From contig AAXX01000002.1 of assembly GCA_000169355.1 (NCBI GenBank), positions 186,001-250,000 of the forward strand: a stretch of DNA of 64,000 bases, written 5' to 3'. The position numbers and the translations under genes are program-made. The notes below the pieces were generated by a model. The model was not told the origin of the DNA and made no database searches. It saw only the letters and a list, made by a program, of their open reading frames with translations. This DNA is from Flavobacteria bacterium BAL38. Its GTDB lineage: Bacteria > Bacteroidota > Bacteroidia > Flavobacteriales > Flavobacteriaceae. Below are positions 27,108-36,120 of the stretch, one piece after another (position 1 is the first letter of the stretch; each line of letters opens with the position of its first letter).

Positions 27108-28421
27108 ATGTCAAAGAAAACCATATACATTTTACTAGGAAGCGCAATTGGACTAATCTTATTGTTAGTTGGACTTAAAAAAGGTGGCGTTATCGGAAAT
27201 AATGATGATTCTAAAATTGTAGAATTGTCAAAAGTAGCACAAACCACAATTATAGAAACGGTTTCGGCAACAGGTAAAATACAACCAGAAATTGAAGTAA
27301 AAATTTCGTCTGAAGTTTCAGGAGAAGTTATTGCGTTAACGGTTAAAGAAGGACAACAAGTTAAAAAAGGAGATTTACTAGTTCGTATTAACCCAGATTT
27401 ATATGAATCAGGTGTTAATCGTTCAGTCGCTTCTATGTCAACTACAAAAGCAGGTTTAAGTCAGGCAGATGCTCAAGTTAAAGAAGCAAAAGCGAATTAT
27501 GATAGAAACCAAAAATTATTTGAAAAAGGAATTATTTCAAAGTCAGAGTGGGATAGAATCGTATCAGCTTATGAAGTAGCGGTTGCTAATAAACAATCGG
27601 CTTATTATCAAGTTCAAAGTGCTTCTGCAACTGTTACTGAGGCAAAAGACAACTTAGGTAGAACCACCATATATGCGCCGGCAGATGGAACTATTTCATT
27701 ATTAAACATTGAATTAGGAGAAAGAGTTTTAGGAACGCAACAAATGACAGGAACTGAAATTTTAAGAATTGCTAACTTAAACAATATGGAAGTTGAAGTT
27801 GATGTAAACGAAAACGACATTGTAAAGGTTAATATTGGAGATTCGGCAAAAATTGAAGTAGATGCATATTTAAAAAGAGAGTTTAAAGGTATTGTAACTA
27901 GTATTTCAAATTCGGCAAGTTCAGCATTAACTGCAGATCAGGTAACTAATTTTAAAGTAAAAGTTCGAATTTTAAAAGAATCGTATCAAGATTTATTAGA
28001 AGGTAAGCCAGAAAATTACTCTCCGTTTAGACCAGGAATGACAGCAACGGTTGATATTATTACAAAACGTAAAGAAAATATTGTAGCAGTGCCAATTAGC
28101 GCTGTTGTAATAAAAGATGATACCACTTCAGTTAAAAAAGATATTGTAGCTGAATTAGAAAAAGAAGAACAAGAGAAAAAAGGTACGGCTCCAAAAAGCG
28201 ATAAAAAATACGAATGTGTATTTATTAAAGTTGGAGATAAAGTTAAATTAAGAGTTGTAAAAACAGGAATTCAAGACGATTCTAATATTGAAATTATTTC
28301 GGGTTTAAAACCAGGAGAAGAAATTATTATTGGACCTTACACAACTGTTTCTAAAGATTTAGTTTCTAATGATAAAGTTCGTGTAGAATCAGAAAAAGAT
28401 AAAAAAGACAGTAAGAAGTAG
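27108..28421 (+). CDS. Efflux RND/MacA-type periplasmic adaptor (HlyD family)
   Basis: A membrane-fusion protein linking an inner-membrane pump to TolC. It is 437 aa with an N-terminal anchor (about 5-24). The biotinyl-lipoyl half-motifs are SGEVIALTVKEGQQVKKGD and TIYAPADGTISLLNIELGE; a coiled-coil hairpin lies between them (about 100-180), followed by beta-barrel and membrane-proximal domains. A charged insert (about 335-365) interrupts the last domain. No pump gene (MacB ABC or RND) follows; a terminator comes instead, so the pump must be encoded elsewhere. Confidence 0.9.
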   Translation: MSKKTIYILLGSAIGLILLLVGLKKGGVIGNNDDSKIVELSKVAQTTIIETVSATGKIQPEIEVKISSEVSGEVIALTVKEGQQVKKGDLLVRINPDLYESGVNRSVASMSTTKAGLSQADAQVKEAKANYDRNQKLFEKGIISKSEWDRIVSAYEVAVANKQSAYYQVQSASATVTEAKDNLGRTTIYAPADGTISLLNIELGERVLGTQQMTGTEILRIANLNNMEVEVDVNENDIVKVNIGDSAKIEVDAYLKREFKGIVTSISNSASSALTADQVTNFKVKVRILKESYQDLLEGKPENYSPFRPGMTATVDIITKRKENIVAVPISAVVIKDDTTSVKKDIVAELEKEEQEKKGTAPKSDKKYECVFIKVGDKVKLRVVKTGIQDDSNIEIISGLKPGEEIIIGPYTTVSKDLVSNDKVRVESEKDKKDSKK

Positions 28422-28448
28422 ATCTCTTATTAGTTAATTTGGGTAGAT

Positions 28449-28479
28449 AAGGCGTAGTTAACTGCGCCTTGTTTTTTTT
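28449..28479 (+). terminator. Rho-independent terminator after the adaptor gene
   Basis: AAGGCGTAG-TTAA-CTGCGCCTT stem (one G-T wobble) followed by G and eight T's. Confidence 0.85.
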
Positions 28480-28494
28480 ACGGGTTTATCTTCT

Positions 28495-28502
28495 TAACTT
28501 TG
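28495..28502 (+). promoter_or_regulatory. Putative -7 box for tsaB
   Basis: TAACTTTG matches TAnnTTTG and is 18 bp before the tsaB ATG. A CTTG at 28468-28471 is at -33 spacing (23 bp). Confidence 0.55.
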
Positions 28503-28520
28503 CACTTCAAAATTCTGATT

Positions 28521-29180
28521 ATGTCAATTATTCTAAATATAGAAACGGCAACAAAAAATTGTTCAGTAGCTTTAGCAAAAGAAGGAAAAACGATTGCATG
28601 CAAAGAAATTGCGGAGCAAAATTTTTCCCATGCCGAAAAATTACATGTTTTTATTGAAGAATTACTTTTGGAAAATCAATTAATTTTTTCAGATTTAGCA
28701 GCTATAGCAGTAAGTCAAGGTCCAGGTTCGTATACTGGTTTACGTATTGGCGTTTCTTCTGCAAAGGGATTTTGTTATGCATTAAATATTCCTTTAATAG
28801 CAATAGATACATTACAACTTTTAGCCAATCAAGTTCGTATTGATGATGGAATTATAATTTCTATGATTGATGCTCGAAGAATGGAAGTTTTTTCTGCTTT
28901 TTACGATAAAAATCAGCTACAAATTAGAACAACTCTAGCTGAAATAATAGATGAAACTTCTTATAGTGAAATTTCAGAAAAAATTCATTTATTAGGAGAT
29001 GGGGCTGCAAAATTTAAAGAGGTATTAACCGATGAAAAGTTTGTTTTTCATAGCGATGTTGTATTTCCTTCTGCAAATGAAATGAGCAAATTATCCTTTA
29101 ACAAATATCAAAAACAAGATTTTGTAGATGTTGCTTATTTTGAACCTTATTATTTGAAAGATTTTGTTTTAACGAAATAA
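28521..29180 (+). CDS. tsaB: tRNA threonylcarbamoyladenosine biosynthesis protein TsaB
   Basis: TsaB partners TsaD in making the t6A37 modification of ANN-decoding tRNAs. The protein is 219 aa with the ASKHA-type N-terminus (ILNIETATKNCSVAL), HAEKLHVFIEELL and the SQGPGSYTGLRIG loop that define TsaB. I chose the ATG at 28521, because MSIILNIETAT is the family start and an upstream ATG at 28500 overlaps the promoter. It is convergent with the mscS gene, 2 bp apart end to end. Confidence 0.94.
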   Translation: MSIILNIETATKNCSVALAKEGKTIACKEIAEQNFSHAEKLHVFIEELLLENQLIFSDLAAIAVSQGPGSYTGLRIGVSSAKGFCYALNIPLIAIDTLQLLANQVRIDDGIIISMIDARRMEVFSAFYDKNQLQIRTTLAEIIDETSYSEISEKIHLLGDGAAKFKEVLTDEKFVFHSDVVFPSANEMSKLSFNKYQKQDFVDVAYFEPYYLKDFVLTK

Positions 29181-29182
29181 TC

Positions 29183-30007
29183 TTATTTAAAAGGTTTTGA
29201 AATTTCAACCTGATGTGGATATGGAATTTCGATGCCAGCTTTATCAAATTCTACTTTACATTTTTCTAAAATAGCTGATTTTACAACAAACAGATGTTCG
29301 TTTTTTGTATAAGGGCGTACAGCAAAATCTATTGAACTTACCGCTAGTTCATTTACAAAAATTGTCGTTTCTGGCTCTTCTAATATTTCAGGAATAGACA
29401 GAATAATTTGGTGTAACGTGTTTTTTACCAGCTGTAAATCAGAATCATATCCAACAGAAATAATTAAATCAACTCTTCTAATTCCATTAGCGGTATAATT
29501 TGTGATAACTCCGTTAGACAATGCTGCATTTGGAATTACAATTTGCTTATTATCTGGAGAAGTAATAATAGTTGAAAATATTTTTATGTCTTTCACTGTT
29601 CCTAATACGCCTTGAGCTTCTATAAAATCACCCAGTCTAAAAGGTTTAAAAAGAATAATTAAAATTCCGCCTGCAAAATTTGATAACGATCCTTGTAAAG
29701 ATAAACCAACTGCTAATCCTGCAGCTCCTAATATGGCAACAAAAGAAGATGTTTCTATGCCTAACTTAGAAATTACAGTAACAAATAATACAATTCGTAA
29801 TGTCCAAAAGATTACATTACCAATAAAGTTGGATAATGTTAATTCAATATTTCGTTTTGTCATTATTCTTTTTGCGGTTTTGGTTACAAAGCTGGTTCCC
29901 CAAAGCCCAACTAATAATATTAGTATAGCAACCACAAATTTTGGCGAATATTCTAAGACTAGTTGTTTAACGGTTTCTAGATATAATTGAATTTCTATTG
30001 TTGTCAT
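29183..30007 (-). CDS. MscS-type small-conductance mechanosensitive channel
   Basis: A 274-aa channel with three N-terminal helices (about 17-38, 60-80 and 88-115). The pore helix and following beta domain read GLAVGLSLQGSLSNFAGG and then KPFRLGDFIE, and the IPNAALSN segment is typical. The C-terminal alpha/beta vestibule domain runs to about 270. Length and layout are those of the minimal MscS (E. coli MscS is 286 aa). It protects against hypo-osmotic shock by releasing solutes across the inner membrane. Confidence 0.93.
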   Translation of the reverse strand: MTTIEIQLYLETVKQLVLEYSPKFVVAILILLVGLWGTSFVTKTAKRIMTKRNIELTLSNFIGNVIFWTLRIVLFVTVISKLGIETSSFVAILGAAGLAVGLSLQGSLSNFAGGILIILFKPFRLGDFIEAQGVLGTVKDIKIFSTIITSPDNKQIVIPNAALSNGVITNYTANGIRRVDLIISVGYDSDLQLVKNTLHQIILSIPEILEEPETTIFVNELAVSSIDFAVRPYTKNEHLFVVKSAILEKCKVEFDKAGIEIPYPHQVEISKPFK

Positions 30008-30033
30008 TTTAATTGAATAATTATTTATAGGAG

Positions 30034-30041
30034 CAAAGATA
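30034..30041 (-). promoter_or_regulatory. Putative -7 box for the mscS gene
   Basis: On the minus strand this reads TATCTTTG (TAnnTTTG), 26 bp before the start codon. Confidence 0.55.
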
Positions 30042-30211
30042 AAATTTGTTATTTAGTTGTGCTAAAAGTTTGTCGTTTTCCTTTTTTTAAATTTAAATTA
30101 AGCTTGCTAAATGTTATGTTTTTTGATTTCTAAATTTTAAATGATAACATTAAATTAACATAGGAATGAAAATCTTAAAGGACTTTTGCATTTAAATTAA
30201 TTCATATAAAA

Positions 30212-32461
30212 ATGGAGCAGATTTATGTAATCATGTTAATTGTCTTAGGAGCTTTAGCCATAATAGATTTGGTGGTTGGAGTTAGTAATGACGCAGTGAA
30301 TTTTTTAAATTCAGCAATTGGTTCCAAAGCTATTTCTTTTAAAACTACAATGATTGTTGCTAGCATTGGTGTTTTAGTTGGTGCATTGTTTTCTAGTGGA
30401 ATGATGGAAATTGCAAGAAGTGGAATTTTTGTTCCAAGTATGTTTAGTTTTAATGATGTTATGATCATTTTCTTGGCGGTTATGATTTCTGATATTTTAT
30501 TATTAGATGTCTTTAATTCCATGGGTTTGCCTACTTCAACTACCGTTTCTATTATTTTTGAATTGCTTGGTGCTGCGGTATGTTTAGCTTTGTATAAGAT
30601 ATATACTACAGATGAAACATTAGATCATTTAGGAGCCTATATAAATACTAAAAAAGCTTCCGAAATAGTTTACAGTATATTGTTATCTGTTGTTTTGTCT
30701 TTTAGTATAGGTGGTTTTGTTCAATATTTATCTAGGTTAATTTTTACTTTTCATTACGAAAAAAAATTAAAATATTTTGGTGCTATTTTTGGAGGAATTG
30801 CAATTACGGCTATTACCTTCTTTATTTTGATAAAAGGTTTAAAAGGGGTTTCTTTTATTTCTAAAGATCAATACAATTGGATTAAGGATAACCAACTTAT
30901 GATTGTAGGATTTAATTTTATTTTATTCACAATTTTATCGCAAATTGCTTCTAGTTTTTTCAAAATTAATATCCTAAGAGTTATTATTGTAATTGGAACA
31001 TTTGCTCTAGCATTAGCATTTGCGGGTAATGATTTAGTTAACTTTATAGGTGTTCCAATTGCGGCATTCAATTCATACCAAATTTTTCAAGGAGGTGGTG
31101 TTTCAGGAGATGACTTTATGATGGGGGCTTTGGCTAATGATGATATTGTAGCGCCGTTTTACTTTTTATTATTTGCAGGGTTTGTAATGGTTGTTACATT
31201 GTGGACTTCTAAAAAAGCAAAAAGCGTAATTGAAACCGGAGTTAATTTATCTAGACAAGGTGATGGAGTTGAAAAATTCTCTCCTAACTCAGCATCTAGA
31301 TTTATTGTTAGAACAGGAGTTTATTTAGGTGAAGGAATAAATTACTTTTTACCTAAAAGTGTTCAAATACATATAGACAAGCGTTTTGAAAAAGTAGAAA
31401 AAAAATATAAAAACTCTGAAGATGAACCGGCTTTTGATATGGTTAGGGCTTCAGTTAATTTAATGGTAGCTAGTATTTTAATTTCCATAGGAACATCTAT
31501 GAAATTGCCACTGTCTACAACATATGTTACTTTTATGGTAGCAATGGGTTCGTCTTTTGCAGATAGAGCTTGGGATAGAGAAAGTGCTGTATATAGAATT
31601 GCCGGAGTTTTTAATGTAATTGGAGGTTGGTTTTTTACCGCTATTGTTGCTTTTGTAATGTCTTTTATAATTGCTTATGTTTTAAAAATTGGAGAAGTCT
31701 TTGCTTTTGTGGCGTTAATTTTAATGTTAGGGATTTTGTTATACAGAAGTTCAAGAAAGCACAAATTAAAGGTTCAAGAAGAAGATGAAATTAAAAGTTT
31801 AAGAAAGGAAGATGTTGGCACTATTAAAGAGATGATTGTAGAGAGTTCTTCTCAAATCTCAAAAGTATTAAGAAAAACTAGCGCTTTATATTCAAGTGTT
31901 GTTGATAATTTAGGATTACAAGATTTAACTAAATTAAAAGAAAATAAAAAATCACTTAAAAAGTTAGAAAAAGAAATTGATGAACTAAAAAGCAATGTTT
32001 TTTATTTTATTAAGAATCTAGATGATAATTCTGTTGAAGCTAGTAAATTTTATATTTTAATTTTAGGGTATTTACAAGACATGGTTCAGTCTATAGAATT
32101 TATAACTTCAAACAGTCATTCTCATGTGAATAATAACCACAAAAAGTTAAAATTCAATCAAATACGCGATCTTAAATCGGTAGATACACAGTTACAGGAA
32201 TTGTTTAGTCGTTTAGAAGAAAGTTTTAAAACGGAAGATTTTTCTAAACTAGATGAAATATTAAAAGAGAAAAATGTCTTCTTAGATACGGTATCGGAAT
32301 TAATTTCAAAACAAATTAATCGCATTCGAACTACTGAAACAAGTCCAAAAAATAGTAAACTGTATTTCTCTTTATTGCTAGAAACAAACGATTTAATAAA
32401 ATCTATCATGAATTTATTAGAATTGTTTAAAGAGTTTAATCAACAAAATAATAAGAAATAA
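30212..32461 (+). CDS. Pit/PHO4-type inorganic phosphate transporter with PhoU-like C-terminus
   Basis: A 749-aa inner-membrane phosphate:cation symporter. Both halves of the PHO4 signature are present: GVSNDAVNFLNSAIG (residues 23-37) and AFAGNDLVNFIGVPIAAF. About twelve helices cover residues 5-510. The last 230 residues are helical and charged, resembling PhoU/DUF47 proteins that usually form a separate gene next to Pit; here the domain is fused. A polar loop (about 340-410) separates the two membrane halves. A bidirectional terminator follows. Confidence 0.92.
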   Translation: MEQIYVIMLIVLGALAIIDLVVGVSNDAVNFLNSAIGSKAISFKTTMIVASIGVLVGALFSSGMMEIARSGIFVPSMFSFNDVMIIFLAVMISDILLLDVFNSMGLPTSTTVSIIFELLGAAVCLALYKIYTTDETLDHLGAYINTKKASEIVYSILLSVVLSFSIGGFVQYLSRLIFTFHYEKKLKYFGAIFGGIAITAITFFILIKGLKGVSFISKDQYNWIKDNQLMIVGFNFILFTILSQIASSFFKINILRVIIVIGTFALALAFAGNDLVNFIGVPIAAFNSYQIFQGGGVSGDDFMMGALANDDIVAPFYFLLFAGFVMVVTLWTSKKAKSVIETGVNLSRQGDGVEKFSPNSASRFIVRTGVYLGEGINYFLPKSVQIHIDKRFEKVEKKYKNSEDEPAFDMVRASVNLMVASILISIGTSMKLPLSTTYVTFMVAMGSSFADRAWDRESAVYRIAGVFNVIGGWFFTAIVAFVMSFIIAYVLKIGEVFAFVALILMLGILLYRSSRKHKLKVQEEDEIKSLRKEDVGTIKEMIVESSSQISKVLRKTSALYSSVVDNLGLQDLTKLKENKKSLKKLEKEIDELKSNVFYFIKNLDDNSVEASKFYILILGYLQDMVQSIEFITSNSHSHVNNNHKKLKFNQIRDLKSVDTQLQELFSRLEESFKTEDFSKLDEILKEKNVFLDTVSELISKQINRIRTTETSPKNSKLYFSLLLETNDLIKSIMNLLELFKEFNQQNNKK

Positions 32462-32470
32462 TCAAAACAT

Positions 32471-32498
32471 AAAAAAAGAGCCGTGAGGCTCTTTTTTT
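32471..32498. terminator. Bidirectional terminator between the Pit and Nfu genes
   Basis: AAAAAAAGAGCC-GTGA-GGCTCTTTTTTT is symmetric, giving a U-tract in either direction. It serves the two convergent genes. Confidence 0.88.
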
Positions 32499-32520
32499 AT
32501 GTTTTTGATCTTAGAAGTCA

Positions 32521-33420
32521 TTATCCGTTAATAGCTTCTACTTTAATGTTTTCATCTTTCAACATATCTTTTAACATGTTTTCAATTCCGTTTTTTAAGG
32601 TAAAGGTTGATGATGGGCAACCACTACATGCGCCTTGTAAAATTACTTTTACTCTTTTTTCAATTGGATCAAAAGATTCAAACATAATATTTCCGCCGTC
32701 ACTTTGAACAGCTGGTTTAACATATTCTTCAATTATATTAATAATTTGTTGCGATGTAACATCAAGCGTGTCAAAATAAGCTTCTTGTTGTTTTTGATGA
32801 ATTTCTGTTTTTACAATAGCAGTTTCATCGATTACCGTATTTCCGTTTTCTATGTATTCTTTAATGAAGGTTCTTAGTTCTAATGTGATTTCATCCCATT
32901 CAGTCACTGCGAATTTGGTAACCGATATGTAATTTTCATCTATAAAGATCTCTTTTACAAATGGAAATTTAAACAACTCTTTTGCTAATGGTGAAGCAAT
33001 TGTTTCGTCAATGTTTTTGCACTCTAATGCTGTTTTGGTTAATAATTTATTGCAAACAAATTTTAACACAGATGGGTTAGGGGTTGTTTCAGCATAAACT
33101 GTAACGGGTTGCTTTTTTGTTTTATTCTCATCAATTTTGATAATTTCTCCACCATTAGAAATGAATTCATTAATTTGATTGGCAACATCTTCTTGTACAT
33201 CTTCCCATTCTACAATTGAAAATTTTTCAATAGCAATGAAATTTCCTGAAACATAAACCGTTTTAACGAAAGGAAGAAAAAATAATTGTTTTGCTAATGG
33301 AGAATTTTGAGTTTCATCAATATTTTTAAATTCAAAATTTTCTGATCTTACAATATTTTCATCCAATTCAAATTTTACTATGGCTGGATTTTGAGTTATT
33401 TTAGTTGCGATTACTTGCAT
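32521..33420 (-). CDS. NifU-like (Nfu) Fe-S scaffold with duplicated N-domain
   Basis: A 299-aa protein with three domains. Two Nfu N-terminal domains occur in tandem (about 8-90 and 111-193), each with an NPxxxKF start, KNIDET, SPLAKxLF, PFVK and EW motif. A C-terminal NifU domain (about 222-299) carries the Fe-S ligands Cys265 and Cys268 (GACSGCPSS). Such proteins carry or transfer 4Fe-4S clusters. I chose the ATG at 33420 (MQVIATKIT) because the -7 box lies just upstream; a start at 33447 would place it inside the gene. Confidence 0.9.
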   Translation of the reverse strand: MQVIATKITQNPAIVKFELDENIVRSENFEFKNIDETQNSPLAKQLFFLPFVKTVYVSGNFIAIEKFSIVEWEDVQEDVANQINEFISNGGEIIKIDENKTKKQPVTVYAETTPNPSVLKFVCNKLLTKTALECKNIDETIASPLAKELFKFPFVKEIFIDENYISVTKFAVTEWDEITLELRTFIKEYIENGNTVIDETAIVKTEIHQKQQEAYFDTLDVTSQQIINIIEEYVKPAVQSDGGNIMFESFDPIEKRVKVILQGACSGCPSSTFTLKNGIENMLKDMLKDENIKVEAING

Positions 33421-33436
33421 GATTTTTATTTTTTTG

Positions 33437-33444
33437 CAAAGATA
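33437..33444 (-). promoter_or_regulatory. Putative -7 box for the Nfu gene
   Basis: Minus strand TATCTTTG, 16 bp before the ATG at 33420. Confidence 0.58.
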
Positions 33445-33618
33445 CAAAGTTCAAAAGATATGTTGTTTGTTTTAGTTGCATACTTTTTTATTTAACTTTT
33501 TGTTATATTTTGTTGTGTTTTAAATAGTATAGTGACTATTTATGTTTAAAGTATTAAAAAAATGTAAATTTAACTTAAGAATATTTTGTGTGAAATGTAA
33601 AAGAAACCTAAAAATTTA

Positions 33619-33626
33619 TATCTTTG
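33619..33626 (+). promoter_or_regulatory. Putative -7 box for the PorP/SprF gene
   Basis: TATCTTTG matches the consensus but lies 120 bp before the ATG, implying a long leader if it is used. Confidence 0.45.
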
Positions 33627-33746
33627 GCAAGTTCGTATCAAAAAGACATATTATATTGTTTTTTTATATTAATAAATTCTAGTTTTAAAACCTAAGTATT
33701 TGATTAGAATTATAAAGAAGTATGTTTACATTAAACAAGATCTACA

Positions 33747-34745
33747 ATGAATTTTAAAAAGAGTTATTTTATTTTAGCATTTTTATTAGCACAATTTTCT
33801 TTTGCCCAAGAAGGAGTTGCTGTATATTCGGATTATTTGTCGGATAATTATTATTTAATTCATCCATCTATGGCAGGTGCTGCTAATTGTGGTAAAATTA
33901 GATTGACTGGTCGTCAACAATGGTTTGGTCAAGAGGATGCTCCTGCATTACAAACAGTAAGTTTTAATACGGCTTTAGATGAAGAAGGTGTTTCAGGAGT
34001 TGGTATGATATTGTTTAATGATAAAAATGGTTATCATTCTCAAAAAGGAGCAAAGCTTACTTATGCACATCATTTAAGATTCTCAAGAGGAACATTAGAT
34101 TTAAATCAATTGTCTTTTGGTTTAAGTACAGCTTTTGTTCAAAGTACAATTGATGGAAGAGATTATACAGGTTTTGATCCAGTAATTGTTCAAGGTGTTA
34201 TTCAAAAAGATGCTTATTTCAATGTGGATTTAGGAGTTTCTTATCATTATATGGATTTCTTTACTCATTTTACTATTAAAAATTTCTTAGCAAGCAGAAG
34301 AGAATTGTATAGTAGAGATATTGAGTCTGATAATTTAAGTAAATATTTGTGGAGCGCTGGTGCTGTATTTGGCAATGATAATGATTTATTATTTGAACCT
34401 TCATTTATGTTTCAATATGTTTCAGAAACAAAAGAAAAATCTATTGATTTAAATTTAAAAGTATACAAACAATTAGATTTTGGTAAACTTTGGGGAGGAA
34501 TATCTTATAGAAGAAGTTTTGATGGTGCTCAATATGTTGATGGAAGTGGGTTACAAGATCAAAAATTACAATGGATTACTCCTATAATTGGTTTAAATTA
34601 CGATAAATTCATGTTCTCTTATACATATTCTCATATAATGGGAGATGTTAAGTTTGATAACGGTGGTTTTCATCAAATCACTTTAGGAATCAACGTATTC
34701 TGTAAAGATAAAGCTTGGGATTGTAATTGTCCGGCGGTCAATTAA
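33747..34745 (+). CDS. PorP/SprF family type IX secretion membrane protein
   Basis: A 332-aa outer-membrane barrel of the PorP/SprF family, whose members pair with type IX-secreted adhesins such as SprB, or attach to the gliding machinery. Signal peptide MNFKKSYFILAFLLAQFSFA|Q. The family-typical opening YSDYLSDNYYLIHPSMAGA and the GRQQWFGQ segment follow, then alternating beta strands. It ends in CNCPAVN, so it has a cysteine-rich tail beyond the last strand. No large adhesin gene is adjacent, so its partner is unknown. It is followed by a terminator. Confidence 0.88.
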   Translation: MNFKKSYFILAFLLAQFSFAQEGVAVYSDYLSDNYYLIHPSMAGAANCGKIRLTGRQQWFGQEDAPALQTVSFNTALDEEGVSGVGMILFNDKNGYHSQKGAKLTYAHHLRFSRGTLDLNQLSFGLSTAFVQSTIDGRDYTGFDPVIVQGVIQKDAYFNVDLGVSYHYMDFFTHFTIKNFLASRRELYSRDIESDNLSKYLWSAGAVFGNDNDLLFEPSFMFQYVSETKEKSIDLNLKVYKQLDFGKLWGGISYRRSFDGAQYVDGSGLQDQKLQWITPIIGLNYDKFMFSYTYSHIMGDVKFDNGGFHQITLGINVFCKDKAWDCNCPAVN

Positions 34746-34764
34746 TTTTATACAAAACTATATT

Positions 34765-34792
34765 TGTCCCGATTTATCGGGACATTTTTTTT
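34765..34792 (+). terminator. Rho-independent terminator after the PorP/SprF gene
   Basis: TGTCCCGAT / ATCGGGACA stem with a short loop and eight T's. Confidence 0.85.
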
Positions 34793-34805
34793 AAAAAGAA
34801 TATAT

Positions 34806-35321
34806 ATGTTAATTAAAGAAGTAAACGGAAAATTCCCTCAAATTCCACAAGATTGTTATGTTGCTGAAAACGCAACTATTGTTGGAGATGTAACTTTTGG
34901 TTCTAATTGTAGTGTATGGTTTAATGCTGTATTAAGAGGTGATGTCAATTCTATTACAATTGGTAACAAAGTCAATATCCAAGATGGTGCAGTTGTACAT
35001 TGTACTTATCAAAAGCATCCAACTCTTATAGGTAATAATGTATCAATAGGCCATAATGCTATTGTGCATGGTTGTACAATTAAAGACAATGTTTTAATTG
35101 GAATGGGAGCTATTGTAATGGATAATTGTACTATTGAAAGTAATTCAATAGTTGCTGCGGGTTCTGTTATAACACAAAATACGGTGGTTGAATCGGGTTG
35201 TATTTACGCTGGTGTTCCTGCAAAAAAAGTTAAGGATATTGATCAAAGTGATTTTGCTGGAGAAATTGAACGTATTTCAAATAATTATGTAATGTATTCT
35301 GGTTGGTTTAAAGACGAATAA
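34806..35321 (+). CDS. Gamma-carbonic anhydrase family protein (left-handed beta-helix)
   Basis: A 171-aa hexapeptide-repeat protein related to gamma-carbonic anhydrases, YrdA and PaaY. Repeats such as NATIVGDVTFGSNCSVWF and IGNKVNIQDGAVVHC run to about residue 140, followed by a C-terminal helix. Zn-ligand-type histidines appear in VVHCT, IGHNA and IVHGC. I chose the ATG at 34806 (MLIKEVNG) because an earlier start would overlap the terminator. Activity is uncertain; many family members are not tested as carbonic anhydrases. Confidence 0.88.
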   Translation: MLIKEVNGKFPQIPQDCYVAENATIVGDVTFGSNCSVWFNAVLRGDVNSITIGNKVNIQDGAVVHCTYQKHPTLIGNNVSIGHNAIVHGCTIKDNVLIGMGAIVMDNCTIESNSIVAAGSVITQNTVVESGCIYAGVPAKKVKDIDQSDFAGEIERISNNYVMYSGWFKDE

Positions 35322-35322
35322 A

Positions 35323-36102
35323 TTAGAAATTTTTAAAGATTACTTTTTCTTTGTAATCTAATATGCTTTTTAAAACTTCAGGCTCGCTATTCGTATAGAA
35401 TATTTGCGAGCTTTTATTTTTAGATGTGTTAATTAAAAAATTTTGTTCTAATATATTTTGAGTTTGTTTTGCCACAGCTTCGCCAGAATCGATTATTCTA
35501 ATTTTAGCAGGAATTATTTTTTTTATCTGAGGTATTAAATAGGGGTAATGACTACATCCTAAAACTAAGAAATCAATATTTTTCTCAATCATTGGATTTA
35601 AATAACTTTTTAATAAATCTTCCATTTCTGCTGAATCAATATCTCCATTTTCTATTAATTGAACTAATCCATGGCCTATTTGTTCAATTATTTTAACTTC
35701 TGGATGATTTGCTGCGCTTATATGAAATAGTTCACTATTAAGCGTTCCTTTTGTGGCTAATATGCCAATTTTTTGAGTTTTAGATTGTATTGCAGCAGGT
35801 TTTATAGCAGGTTCAATTCCTATAAAAGGCACATCGTATTTCGCTCTTAATTCTTTTATTGCATTAGTTGTAGCAGTATTACATGCTACAATAATTATTT
35901 TGCAATTTAAATTTAGTAATAATTCAGTGTTTTTAGAACTTAGTGCTATAATTTCTTCTTTCGATTTTAATCCATAGGGAGCATTCTTACTGTCAGCAAG
36001 ATATATTGTATTTTCATTTGGTAAAAGCGAGTGGACTTCTTTCCATATAGAAGTTCCACCAATTCCAGAATCAAATAAACCTATAGGATTTTCGTTTATC
36101 AT
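35323..36102 (-). CDS. murI: Glutamate racemase
   Basis: MurI makes D-glutamate for peptidoglycan. The protein is 259 aa with the nucleotide-free Asp/Glu racemase fold. The two catalytic cysteines are Cys74 (VACNTATTN) and Cys183 (LGCSHYPYL), and the DSGIGG loop begins at residue 11. The gene lies at the 3' end of the leftward envelope block, but a terminator sits 19 bp before its start codon and a -7 box lies between them (see findings). Confidence 0.95.
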   Translation of the reverse strand: MINENPIGLFDSGIGGTSIWKEVHSLLPNENTIYLADSKNAPYGLKSKEEIIALSSKNTELLLNLNCKIIIVACNTATTNAIKELRAKYDVPFIGIEPAIKPAAIQSKTQKIGILATKGTLNSELFHISAANHPEVKIIEQIGHGLVQLIENGDIDSAEMEDLLKSYLNPMIEKNIDFLVLGCSHYPYLIPQIKKIIPAKIRIIDSGEAVAKQTQNILEQNFLINTSKNKSSQIFYTNSEPEVLKSILDYKEKVIFKNF

Positions 36103-36107
36103 AATAA

Positions 36108-36115
36108 CAAAAATA
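36108..36115 (-). promoter_or_regulatory. Putative murI -7 box adjoining the skp terminator
   Basis: Minus strand TATTTTTG fits TAnnTTTG. It ends 5 bases before the murI ATG, so the transcript would be leaderless or nearly so. A CTTG in the hairpin loop lies 22 bp upstream, at -33 spacing. Confidence 0.45.
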
Positions 36116-36120
36116 AAAAA

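Larger units (their letters stand above)
33421..33746. other. 326-bp divergent intergenic region (Nfu / PorP-SprF)
   Basis: This A+T-rich spacer lies between two divergent genes. It contains the Nfu -7 box at the left and a TATCTTTG box at 33619-33626 in the middle. I see no small ORF, RNA gene or hairpin of note. Confidence 0.7.
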
